64,000 bases of DNA. Origin: Gnetum montanum. Lineage: Eukaryota > Streptophyta > Gnetopsida > Gnetales > Gnetaceae. Below, in pieces: positions 46,745-57,900 of this stretch; the first letter of the stretch is position 1; every line of letters begins with the position of its first letter. The stretch is from the NCBI GenBank assembly GCA_015680685.1, contig MNCI01021551.1, forward strand, positions 308,790 to 372,789. The letters run 5' to 3'. Position numbers and translations under genes: made by a program. Under the pieces are notes generated by a model that ran no database searches, was not told the DNA's origin, and was given only the letters and a program-made list of their open reading frames with translations.

Positions 46745-48088
46745 TGTACCATCCAAAATCGTCGGTCTCTGGCTGGAAGGAAACAGAGACTTGGAGATAC
46801 CCAGACACGCACAGAAGATCCTACCTTCACCTGAGGGTGAGCTGGAATGAACGAAGGGAGAGTACCTTGAGTGGTCCGCACGTGGATCAGGCAAGGATTT
46901 CCCCAAATGTACACCAAGGTGCTATACGCTGGGTTATACATGAACGGCGTAATAGGTGTAAAACAGAGTGTAAACAGCGTAACTGATGTGAACGGAGTGT
47001 AAACATAAAAGAGCGTAAACAGAATACATGCAACAATTAATGCAAACTGTAATAGATTTTAGGAAGAAAATGTAACAATGGTATTTCAAAATGAGAGTTA
47101 CAATGCACCAGTCTAACGTAGTTGTGGCTTTGACACAAGGCAGACAAAAAGTCCCGGTGGATGCAGGGATGACTATGGGCTGGTTCACACTGTAGGCACA
47201 GCATAGAGGCTGTATGCTCAGTGTATAGGGTTGTCCAGCGTACAAGGTTCTCTGCTCTAATTCTCAGCATCTCTGTTTTCCTCTCTGGTTTGCTTAGAAT
47301 TACCGACCGGACCTCAATCTAATGAAAAATTGGGGCTTTTATACAAGTTTTGACGTTAGACTTGGGTTAGGCGACACATAGCACGTTGACTAGGTGCAAA
47401 AGCATAAAATTTACAAGTGTACAACATGTTACATCTGCTGGGCATATACGCTGTATCTTATGGGCATAGACTCTGGGCGTATACGCTAGATCTGCGGGGC
47501 GTATACGTTGTATCTAATGGGTGTAGACTCTGGGCATATACGCTGGATGTGCTGAGCATATACACTGGATGTGCTGGGCATATACACCAGGCTTATATGC
47601 TATGGATGCTAAGAATATACGTCGGGCGTATATGCTAATGGCTGTTGGGCATATACGCTGGGCGTACACGCTGATGGTTGCTGGGCATACCAAGTCTTGC
47701 TCTGCAGTGCTATTTCCATGTCTTCTTCGGGGATTGCATGTCAGGCATATACATCAGTCGTACAACCTAATCGTACTGGTGAGGCATGTACGCTAGTCAT
47801 GTACGCTGAGCGTATAGACTGTGAACATCGAGCGTATACGCTAGGAATGTCGGGTGTATACGTTGTGGATATGAACTTAAGCGTATACACTGGGCGTATA
47901 TGCTGAGAATGTAAACTTGGGCGTATACGCTGAGCGTATACACTGAGAATGCATACTTAGTGAAAATTAAGTATCTTGATCTTCGAAGTTGCCATGTTTG
48001 ATACCAAATGTAGCCGTGGCCGTCTGTGGGTTGCAGGGACCTACTTCTTGTTGGAAAAGTACTAAACTTGAAATTTTGTGGTGTTTCA
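46745..48088 (-). repeat. E3 right LTR (1344 bp)
   Basis: On the minus strand it starts TGAAACACCACAAAATTTC and ends GGTACA. TATAAAAG is at 47343-47336. The U3 part (47960-47415) is a degenerate array rich in GCGTATACGC and CTGGGCATATACGCTG. The plus-strand frames at 47417-47906 are by-products of this array. Confidence 0.87.
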
Positions 48089-48103
48089 TTGGCCCCTCTT
48101 TGT
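48089..48103 (-). other. E3 polypurine tract
   Basis: On the minus strand ACAAAGAGGGGCCAA, directly before the LTR. Confidence 0.85.
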
Positions 48104-49140
48104 TGACGCTTGGAGGAATCGACCCAAGAAGCGTCGACAAAGAAGTGTAAAACACCACAAGCAACTTGATAAAGACATTGTCCTTTGCCACCTGACTAGA
48201 CATCATCGCACCATGTTCCGTAGTACATAGGATTGGGAAAGTGAAATTTGTAGCTGGTAGGAAAATGAAGATTGTGGGGATTGGTAACTGACCAAGGGAT
48301 TGTGCTTGGTAAAGGGGATGCCCTGGTGTGTATCATGCTGATCCTTGTCAATAGCCATTGTTTAGCAAACTTGGAATCAAGCCATGCGATGTGCGTCCTT
48401 TAGCGGAACAAGACTCTTGGTTAGTGTCCAAGAGGACTTGTTGGCAAGACCAAAGCCACATGATAATGTGTTCCATTCTTTGGAGGAACAGGGCCCTTGT
48501 TTAGTGTTTAAGGGGGAAGCCTGTTGGCGAAAAGCCAAAGCCATGCAATGGGATGTCACTCAATTATTTTTTACATGAGTATTTGTTTTCAAGACAGCTG
48601 TCGTCTCGCCTTGTGTTTTATGTGGAGAGAGACATGAGTATGATTTTTTTTTTTTTTGGAAAAAGCTTTATTTTGATCTTGTACTCATGCTCAAGTGCTA
48701 TGTTGTGTGTTGTAACTGCTTAAAGGTGTTACAGTGTGCAATAGTATGCTTAAAGTTTTGAGTATACTGGGTGTATCAGAGGTGTGGCTGAGTAGGGTGT
48801 GTCGGTGAATAGATAGGGAATGTACCAGGAAATGGGGATGTACTAGTGAATGGCTTGATTTAGTCTTGCCTCATGTGCTGTGAACATTGCCTCACCTTGC
48901 TACTTATGACGAAGTGCATTCTTGTGTGAACACCTCTGAGTGTCATCCTACAAACACAACTCCAAGAAGGCATGAAAACCACGAGTGAGTAAGTGAGCCT
49001 AGACTTAAACAGCAACTGACGAAACAAAGGCACTAGATGGGATGTCTGTCACGGCATATGGCTGGCAGGAATGTTGTTAGGATCGATCGATGGTGAGCGA
49101 TGTAATGACTCTGATGAAGTTTGAACGCAACCATTGATGA
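48104..49140 (-). other. E3 3' region between pol and polypurine tract
   Basis: No gene. It contains the second arm of the foldback (48150-48160), two related segments with TTGTTTAGTGTTTAAG and TTGGTTAGTGTCCAAG (48380-48500), a T run (about 48644-48657) and the conserved mini-exon (48947-48896). Confidence 0.55.
48896..48947 (-). other. Putative 3'-region mini-exon (E3)
   Basis: On the minus strand TTTGTAG precedes GATGACACTCAGAGGTGTTC, and the 52-nt block ends GCAAG before GTGAGGC. It pairs with the 51-nt block of E2 at 20812. Confidence 0.5.
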
Positions 49141-49540
49141 ACCAAAGATGAACTTGCCAGTTTATAGTCTTAGCGGACTATCATGGGTTAGTTTTATGTC
49201 ATCACCCATTGGACATTGCCCGTTTAGCATCGTGACAAACAGTACATTGCCAGTTTCTAGTCTTGGCAGACCGCGAAGAGGTAAACCAATTTATAGTCTT
49301 AGCAGACTCTGGTGAATGCAACTATGGCAATTTACTATCATACCGGACGAGTGCTAGTTTATTGTCATTGCAGACGTTGTGTGGTATTAGTTTACCGTCA
49401 TGATGCCAGGACGAACTGTGGTATCAGTTTTAAGTCATGATTCCGGGATTGCTCTATGGTATCAATTTACTGTCATGATGCCAGGACAAGCTGTGGTATC
49501 AGTTTATAGTCATGATGCTAGGACTTGCATGTACCTGAGC
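49141..49540 (-). repeat. Hairpin-TAAACT array after E3 integrase
   Basis: On the minus strand about nine units, including four diverged copies of the 37-bp kind seen in E2 (CATCATGAC then GTAAACT and ATACCA). They lie just after the pol stop at 49547. Confidence 0.72.
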
Positions 49541-49546
49541 CTGTAC

Positions 49547-52500
49547 TCAAATATGGAAAAGTTTTAAGAACAAGTGATTGGTTGGATTTGCAAGCTCATT
49601 TCCTTCCATATCAGCTAACTTGAATGCTCCATTGTCGTATGCTTTGGTGACCAAGTAAGGCCCTTCCCAATTAGCTGAGAATTTGTCTGGGTGTTCCCGA
49701 ATAGCCTTAAGCACAAGGTCACCTTCTTTGATGGGGCGCTTATGAATGTTGTGCCGATGGCATTGTCGTTGTTGTTTTTGGTACCATTCAATTTGATCAA
49801 GTGCACGCATGCGTTCCTCCTCCACCGAATCTAAGTCAATGATGCATAGATCATTATTTTGCTCTTCATCCAAGAGTCCAGAAAGTGTGATCCTTAAAGA
49901 TGGTACCTACAATTCCAAAGGTAAAACAGCTTCTGAACCATAAACAAGGCTATATGGTGTTTTACCTGTTGAAGTTCGATGTGTCGTGCGATATGCCCAC
50001 AATGCGTATACCAGCTGTTCGTGCCATCTTCTCTTGCTTTGGGTAAGNNNNNNNNNNNNNNNNNNNNNNNNNNNNNNNNNNNNNNNNNNNNNNNNNNNNN
50101 NNNNNNNNNNNNNNNNNNNNNNNNNNNNNNNNNNNNNNNNNNNNNNNNNNNNNNNNNNNNNNNNNNNNNNNNNNNNNNNNNNNNNNNNNNNNNNNNGATA
50201 AGGTCCAACCCCCACTTTTGAAAGGGCCACGTGATTTGCGTTGTATGCAACTCATTTGGTGGGACATGGATTAGATTACTATGTCTTTGATAGATACTAC
50301 ATGTTTTAACCTTAGAGAGATAATCATACTCCATGTGTGGCCAATAATAGCCTAGGCGTATTATCTTTATTGCCATTGCTTTTGGTGCTACGTGTCCTCT
50401 ACATAGTCCATCGTGTACTTGCTCAACGATGGTTTGGGCATCAGTACTACCAATGCATGTTAGCAATATGCCTTTGTAGGATCGACGATACAACGTGTCC
50501 CCTACCAATGCATATTGCCTAGAATGTTTTTGTACCGCATCTTTTTGTGCATTCGTTAAGTGTTGCGGTGTTTCACCGCGTAAAAGGTACTCTTTTATGT
50601 CATCATACCATTCTATCGCATGTGTTGTACTAACGGATGCTATTAGCAACATATCAAGGGTATCGGTTATTGGTTTGGGATAACTGGTTATGGAGCTTGG
50701 CAACGTATGGAACATGTCAGGCGATATGTTTAACGCTAAGGTGGCCAGTGCGTCCGCGATGGTATTATCATTTCTAGAGACGTGTTGCACATCAATGTTT
50801 TTAAATCGCTTCATTAAGTGTTTTTCCAAGTCACAGTATGGTTGTAAATGTTGCGCCTTGCATGTATAAATATCTATGACTTGGTTCAAAACCAGTTGTG
50901 AATCTCCTCTGACCACAAGTCGTGTGATGTCTGAAGCCAGTGTTGCCGCGAGACCTCTAAGGAGACCTTTGTACTCTGCTATGTTGTTGGTACAGTGAAA
51001 GTTGAAATGATAAGAAAAGGGTCTAATCTCCCTGGAGGGATAGGTGATGACATTGACAGCACTTCCCCCTCGAGAGGTGGATGCTCCATCAAAGTTTACA
51101 ATGGTGTCGTAGTCATTGGGCACTATGTCTATTGCGCTTATATTCTCATCTGGGAATTCTGGCTCTCTTGTTGCTTGATCATGTATTGGTGACGCAGCCA
51201 TTTGATTTGCTATGGCTTGACCCTTAACTGATGATTGCACTATGTAATGTAGGTCAAACTCGGCTATCATGGCTTTCCAACGTGCTATACAACTTGTCTC
51301 GTAAATGTTTCCTATGATGGCTCTGAGCACATTATCCTTGCAGATTATGTTAACTTGATTGTGGAAGAGGTAATGTCGTCATTTATTTAGAGAAAAGACT
51401 AAGGCTAAACATGACCTCTCTATGTCATTGTATTTCCTCTCATTGCCTACTAATGCATGGCTCAAGTAGTAGACAGGGACTTCAGTTCCATTATCTTGTT
51501 TCTGGCAAAGCATAGACGCGATTGATGAATCCCAAGTTGCGAGGTAGATGTAAAATGGTTTATCATTTTGAGGTGGATAAACTGTGGGTAGTTGGGCAAG
51601 TGCCTCTTTAATATTATCGAATGCTTCTTGGCATTGTGGCGTCCATTCAAAATGGATGTTCTTACGTAACAAGTGATTCATAGGTTTTAATTTATTTGTT
51701 AGTTTTTCTATGAACCTTCTGATGAACTGTAGTCTACCTTGTAGACCTCGAAGTTCAATAAGGTTGCTAGGTGGTTTTAGGTTTGTTATGGCCTTAACCT
51801 TATCAGGGTCTACTCGTATCCCTGCTTCTGAGGTTATGAACCCAAGCATTTTGCCTGTTTTGATTCCAAAGACACATTTCTTTGGGTTAAGTCTCATCTC
51901 ATATTTTAAACAACGTTTTAGTACTAAGTCAAGATCTTGTACATGTTGTTCTGATGCTTTTGATTTAACCACAATGTCATCCATGTAGTCGTTGAGCGAG
52001 TGTAACATGTAATCGCTAAAGATGAATGTCATCACCCTTTGATATGTGGCCCCAGCGTTCTTGAGGCCGAAGGGCATCATTATATACCAAAAGGTTCCCC
52101 ATGGTGTCATAAAGGTAGTCCGGAGCTGATGCTCTGGGTTAATACGTATCTGGTTGTATCCCGAGAAGCCATCCATAAAAGATAATAGGGCGTGCCCAGC
52201 GGTCGAGTCGACAAGTTGATCAATGTTGGGTACGGGAAAATCATCTTTTATGGTTGAAACGTTTAGATCCCGGAAGTCAATGCATAAGCGAATGCTTCCA
52301 TTTTTCTTTGGGACAATGACCATGATGGATACCCAATCGGCGTAATTGACAGCCCGAATGAAACAAGCTTGATAAAGCTTGGTAATCTCATTGCAAACTG
52401 CCAATGCCACCTCAGGTTTAACCCTTCATGCTTTTTGCTTCACTGGCCTCAATTTTGGATCAAGGATAATATTATGCTAGACTATTCGAGGGTCCAATCT

Positions 52501-52848
52501 AGGCATGTCCGTGTATGACCAAGCGAATGCCTTTATGTTGTCCCTAAGCACCTCCTCTATGTCTTTGGCTAGTTGAGGTTACAGTAATGTACTTAGTTTA
52601 AATATTTTAATTTCTCCATCGAGCATGGTGATAGGGGTTTTGGTCAACGGGTCTTCGGTAATGTTTTCAACTTCTATGTCGAGGGGCTTTATCATACCTT
52701 TGTAGTTGTCTAGTGTTTGCTGTGTTGAGGCTATGACTGCATCGTCCGTTGATAAACATAAGTGGATGAGATTTATGTCAATGTCCCTTGCGATCTTTCC
52801 GTACGACCCATCGATGATTAATGGTGTGGATAGATGCTGTCAATCCAT
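49547..52848 (-). pseudogene. pol: E3 pol (RT, RNase H, archaeal RNase H, integrase), nearly intact
   Basis: ATG at 52848 on the minus strand. After an N-terminal part with a few stops (52840-52430), the frame is open for RT (52410-51380) with CIDFRDLN, MPFGLKNAGATYQRVM and YMDD. A TGA at 51379 replaces the Trp of KWRHYL, after which the frame continues unbroken: first RNase H, archaeal RNase H (FDGASTSRGG, NIAEYKGL, VVRGDSQL, DALATLA), and the integrase zinc region (last Cys is Tyr, CSIY) up to GLDLI. An N gap (50048-50196) removes the catalytic core. The C-terminal part follows to NHLFLKLFHI at 49547. Confidence 0.88.
50048..50196. other. Assembly gap of 149 N in E3 integrase
   Basis: In E2 the interval between the same flanking bases (19274-19597) is 324 bp, and the frame does not continue across 149 bases. 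So the gap is probably undersized by about 175 bp. Confidence 0.75.
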
Positions 52849-52870
52849 CGGGCTTGCTCCTGCCAATAAA
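52849..52870 (-). promoter_or_regulatory. Candidate 3' splice site before E3 pol
   Basis: On the minus strand CTCTGTTTATTGGCAG ends at 52860, eleven bases before ATG 52848. E2 has CTATTTCTTGGCAA at the same place, so the AG is lost there, and E1 has TGATTTTGTAG. This fits an intron between protease and pol. Confidence 0.45.
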
Positions 52871-52919
52871 CAGAGAGCAGAATGAGGTGATGAGTATTGT
52901 TCGATGTTCTCAGGCAACT

Positions 52920-53050
52920 TAAATTGTGTGCACGTGCATAACGGTGGTTTATCGTCACACCGGGACGCATGGCAGTTTAAGACCTTACCGGGCCATGGGT
53001 GGCAATTTAAGGCCTTATCAGGCCATCATGGTAGTTTAAGGCCATACCAG
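52920..53050 (-). repeat. Hairpin-TAAACT array upstream of E3 pol
   Basis: On the minus strand four units, such as GGCCCGGTAAGGTCTTAAAC and GGCCTGATAAGGCCTTAAAT, equivalent to the six 30-bp units of E2 at 16372. Confidence 0.72.
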
Positions 53051-53233
53051 GCTATATGTTTATCAAAAAATTTGGACAGGAGATTTTGCGTCAAAATGTT
53101 CGATGTGGACTTCTTAAGTTGGTTTACAAGGGAACCGGGATATAGTAATATTCTTTTTGTTTTAAATATATATATATATTTTATTATTTTTTGGAAAAAT
53201 TTTGAGAAAAAGGCAAAAAGATGCAAACCGGAA

Positions 53234-53296
53234 GGCGGCAGCGGCGGCGGTGGCGGTGGCGGCGGCAGCGGTCACAGTGTTGGAGTGCTATAAATA
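53234..53296 (+). promoter_or_regulatory. Promoter of the E3 antisense gene
   Basis: A GGC-repeat run (53234-53271) is followed by TATAAATA (53289-53296). The leader to ATG 53644 is made of GCGTAAGCGTAAA-type repeats. The arrangement matches that of E2. The plus-strand Gly-rich frame here is a by-product of the GGC run. Confidence 0.55.
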
Positions 53297-53774
53297 GGGC
53301 AGGGACGTCATTTGTTACCACGTGGAGTTTGCAGCGAGCGTAGACATCGAACGTAAATCCTGAACGTAAGCGTAAATCCTGAGCGTAAGCGTAGATGATG
53401 AAACCTGAGCGTGAGCGTAAAAGACCGAAACCTAAGCGTAACCGTAAACGACCCAAACCCCAGTGTAAACTTCCAACTCCGGCGTAAGCGTAAACTTCCA
53501 ACTCGGGCGTAGAGGCTCAGCATGAGCATAGAGGTTCAAGTGTTGGCATAGAGACTCAGACCCTGATGTAAAGGCTCAATGTAAGCGTGAGCAATTTCGA
53601 CCCTCAGCATAGACCTGTCAATCCCAGCGTAGAGTACGTCAAGATGGGCAAAGGCAAGGAGGTGGAAGGCTAGGGGAGAAAGGGACCTGACCTCACTTTC
53701 GTGGAGGAGAGCGAGGCCATGCTACAGTGTCTACCCAAGCCGAGGATTCCATCGTGGCCTGGATCGTCACACAG

Positions 53775-54549
53775 GTAGCCTTTGATCCTGCCTCTGTTAG
53801 TTATTTTCATCTGTACAAGTTTCTTAGCGTAATCAGTCAGCGTAGAGGGTTTTGGCGTATACACCCGGTGTAGACAATCAGCGTAGACAGATAGCGTAGA
53901 GGATTTCTCTATGTTGAGCGTAAGTTCACAGCATGGAGGGTTTCTAGAGCGTAGAGCGTATACTGCATGTATCCTAAGTTGTTTGTAGCGTAATCAGTTT
54001 TCGTCAATGCATAGCGTAAAAAAATTTTACTGCCATGAAGCGTAGATGATTTTATCAGCGTATACGCTGACTGTTCGTAGATCGTTTACAGTGTCTGACG
54101 TAGACTATTTACACAGCATATACGTTGAAGGCTTCTACGACGTATACGTTGAGGGTTTCTACAGCGTATACGCTGAGTGTGAACAGTTAATTGTTTTCAA
54201 GTGGGGTTCAGCGTAGACCTGTTTTCATGGTGTATGGTGTGAACTATTTTCGGCGTAAACTTATTTGCACAGTGTTCAGTGTAAATTGTTTGCACGGCGT
54301 ATACGCTAGCGGTCTGCACAACGTATATGCTGACTATTTTCCATGACATATACGCTGACTATTTGCCATGGCGTATACGCTGACTATAAAGGGTTTCATA
54401 GCGTATACGCTGATGATTTTCTATAGCGTATATGCTAAGAATGAACAATTTGTAATTTTTTCTAAGTGTTGGCCTACAACATGGAAGTTTGTTGTTTCAT
54501 CTACTTTTCATGTATGGCTGATCTACCATGGCATTTCGATTGTTTGCAG
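53775..54549 (+). repeat. Intron 1 of the E3 antisense gene, GCGTATACGC repeats
   Basis: It begins GTAGCC and ends TTGTTTGCAG. It contains many diverged units with GCGTATACGCTGACTATTT, a perfect 10-bp palindrome at the centre. The repeat differs from the one in intron 1 of E2, although the exons on both sides match. Confidence 0.72.
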
Positions 54550-54999
54550 GGACACTGAACCTTTTCTCCTGGTGGTTGAGCTAGTAGGGGTACTAACATG
54601 GTTTGGCCCCATTAAGGCCGATGAACCTACCCCAGATCTGAGCATTGACAACAATGGGGTCTGGTTCAAGGAAGGGGCATGTGAATTCCTCGCTTTCATG
54701 CTGGACAGGTTCAAAATGGTTATCTGGTCACACCTAAGTGAACTGGTGGCACGGAGCGTGCTTGAGGCCATGTTGCAGGGAGCCTCGGAGGGTGTCACGG
54801 TCTTCATGGAATACATCGACGAGGGGCCGCTTGTAACTGAGGATGGTTCTTCTAGCAGGCCTAGGTCCACATGCTCGTTAGCGCGCATGTGGGCTCAATT
54901 GCCGCAAGGGTAGGACTATCTCAACAACACCCTATTTTTAGCCGCGAGTGCACACACGTTGTTCTAGAACCCTCCTGGCACAGTGTACCAGGTGGATAG
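54550..54999 (+). other. Exon 2 of the E3 antisense gene: degenerate FCP1/NIF-like HAD domain
   Basis: Residues run FLLVVELVGVLTWFGP (place of motif I), VWFKEGACEFLAFMLDRF then KMVIWSHLSE (helix, strand and motif II, Ser kept), LARMWAQLPQG, NNTLFLAAS (place of motif IV), NPPGTVYQV. In FCP1/NIF phosphatases motif I has two Asp and motif IV has an Asp pair; here they read E/V and A/A. Two TAG codons lie near the end (about 54910 and 54966). Confidence 0.62.
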
Positions 55000-57900
55000 G
55001 TAGGACCGTTTAAGCTTGTTGTTTCTTTTTGCCGTTTGGCATTTGCTTCTGTTTTGACATCCATTCGTTTGTACGCCTAAAGTTAACCCAGACAGAACAT
55101 GCATTGAGGATGATGGGCTTGCTCTAGCTCGTACCACTCTAGAGACCTCTATGGTGGGTCCCACCCTTCATGAAGCTGCATTAGCTCAAACCAAGGGTGA
55201 TATTATCCACTTTCACAAATGGTTCTCTAGAGCATTTGCAATGTGCAAAGCTCGTGAATGGTTGCATGAAGATTGGTTGCATAAGGGACCAATCTTTCCT
55301 CATGACTCTGACTTGGGTAGCACATCTAAGTTCACAACTGAAGGTAAATGAAAATATTTTCTAGATGTGTTAACGTGTTTGTTCAACTGTCATGGGGTTA
55401 TACTGATATAATGATTTCAAATTATATCTACAGTTGATGTTCCTTCTGGCGGAGACCCTGTCGTAACCGGACGAACTAAGACTACCCTATCAATGAAGTT
55501 ATAGGAGGTCAGCAAGGCTCAAAAATGGTTGTGCACTCGTGCCCCGCGCCATCCATCGTTCGTTGTTTAGATGATGTTGGCCTTATGGAGCTCTTTACAA
55601 CCCCGAGCCCTAATGTGTCAATAGCAGAAATGATCAGGATCGTAGATTCCTTCAATGAGTCTGTCTCTTACTACAGCACCCAGATTCAGGGTGTTAAGAT
55701 AGTTTTCCATCTGTCGCCTGAATTCTTTTCGAACCTATTTGGTGTACCGGTGGATGGTATAAATGTAGTTTTAGACATGGCTCATAAAGAGCTCCATATG
55801 GTTTGTGAATTAGAGGACTGGTTGGACATTGCCAAGGGTGCCAAGGGATTCCCTATGTAGGGGAAGTCAAAGATTGAGGAGGTGAATGAATTATATCCTC
55901 TGTTTAGGGCATGGGTATTCCCTAAATCCCTTTCCCAAGTGCAGAGTCTTGGGGTCGAAGCTGTATGTATTATGCAAACCATCCTAGAAACCAGCATGCG
56001 TTATAACTGGGCCCAATTTTTGTTGTCGGGCCTGCACAAAGAGATAGTGTGATTGCGCTCGAATGTCGAGGCACAGTCTCACTTTACTTTTGCATTCTTT
56101 GCTAGGTATCTTCACCGCTTAGCTGAGTTCCTGCTAGTTCGTGCGGACAACAAGTATGTTCTACGGGATTGAGGTCAATTATCCCGCTCATGGATCAACC
56201 ACTTGTTTGAAACAGCCAAGTCCCAGGATGCGCCTGAGGGAATTGATGAATCTGTATCTATCACGACAGGGGGATCATCTGGTACCTCAATCCACACACT
56301 TGACAGTGTGGGGTTGGAACCAGATGATGTGCCTTATACTGCAAAAAGGGTAGAACAGGTCATCAAAGAAACCATTGGCAAGGCCAAGTCGAAGCTGACA
56401 AAACGTGAACGTTCAACCGAGGAGGCCTCAAATGTGGATGAGCCGTGGGTTAAGCGTATATGATTCAAGATGTCTGCCCGAGGTAAGTGAACTTAGTACA
56501 CTTGTTGCTTTATGGTTTTCATTTTATTCATAATTTTTACTTTGACCATTTACATGTTACTGATGCCTTCAGACTTGATTCGAGAAGTGAGGAGGTAGGA
56601 ATTAGAGACTCTCATTAAAGAGGAGGAGGCTAACACGAAGCTAAATACTGAGGAGGAAGATGTGGAGAAAGATCAAGGAGGAGAAATGAAAGAGCTGAGG
56701 GAAGACACCACAGAAATCGAGCTGGTGGATTACCAGAGTGGTGTCGATGAAATGTTCAGTAGCTTCCTTAAGGGAAAGCTGGACGTAGGAGAACCCCCAA
56801 AAGGGGACAAAGAACATGGTATGTTTTCTTTTATTTCATTATTGGTGCTTTGTGAGCCATTGTCTCTATGGTGTCTTACTTTTTATTTTTATCTTGCTTC
56901 CAGACAAAGGTAGTGAAACCAGGACGATGTGGTTGGACGTGCCCATGAAAACGGTTCCCCCTGAAAGGACCGTGGAGATTAGTCCATCTCGCACTCATGG
57001 GCCATTTACTTGGATAGAGATGCCAAGTAAAATGGATTTTGTTGCTGGTATCGCTGAGGAGGTTGTTGAACGAATTCAGGAAGCGCACCCTGAGATAGGT
57101 ATATATATTTCGAGATGTTTGCAGCTTTAGAGTTTCACACCCTGTTTTTGTCGCTTTAGCGTTTGTTCTTTTCATGTGCATAGGTGCCAAACTGAGGTGG
57201 GATCCTTCTGAGATAGTTAACATAGAGAGTTCGTCCACATTATCCCCAGAAGTTAAGCAGGTGCCAAGGACAGTTTATGAGGAAGTGGCGAAGGGTCTCA
57301 TTCACAACACCAAATCGCTGTGCACCTATAGGCGTTCTGTCGAACAATTGTGGTTGCAGTATCAAACAAAGGAGAAGGAAGTTTTCGAGTTGTCAGTTGA
57401 GCGTGATGATCTCAAGGCCCAGTATGAGTTCGCCTCTGCTAAACTAAGTGGTGATCACTCCTAGCGGACTTCCGAGGTGACATATACTAGATACTGAAAC
57501 CTACTCAATTGCCACGCGTCACTGACATGGAGACTAGCAGAGTGTAAGGCTCAGATAGACCTACTGAACCTCAAGTGTCAAGATTGAAAAGCTTTCGCTT
57601 CCAAGGTATGCAAATGGGGTTAGGATGAAAATATCCAAAAACATCATTATAAGAAATCGTTGAAAGAAGTATCCATTGAAAAGTTCCAACTGGAAATGTT
57701 TGTGGAGGGTCTAGGTCTGCGCTCTTCTTTTGATACCTTTGCTCAGAACACAGCTGTTGAGATGGAGTCGCCTACAAGGGTGATTACAACCGCGTCTGGG
57801 GAGGTTTCGGTAGGTGAATTCCCTTTAAAGCGTCCTACCTGGTCAGTCATTGACAAGGGGAAGGCCTTGGCAGATGTCGACCTAGATCTTGATGGGACCG

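Noticed and set aside
53221-53293. Gly-rich protein segment
   Set aside because: It is the GGC run of the antisense promoter read in frame.
54523-54888. Minus-strand frame of 121 codons
   Set aside because: It is the complement of exon 2 of the antisense gene, whose plus-strand frame is the one conserved in E1 and E2.
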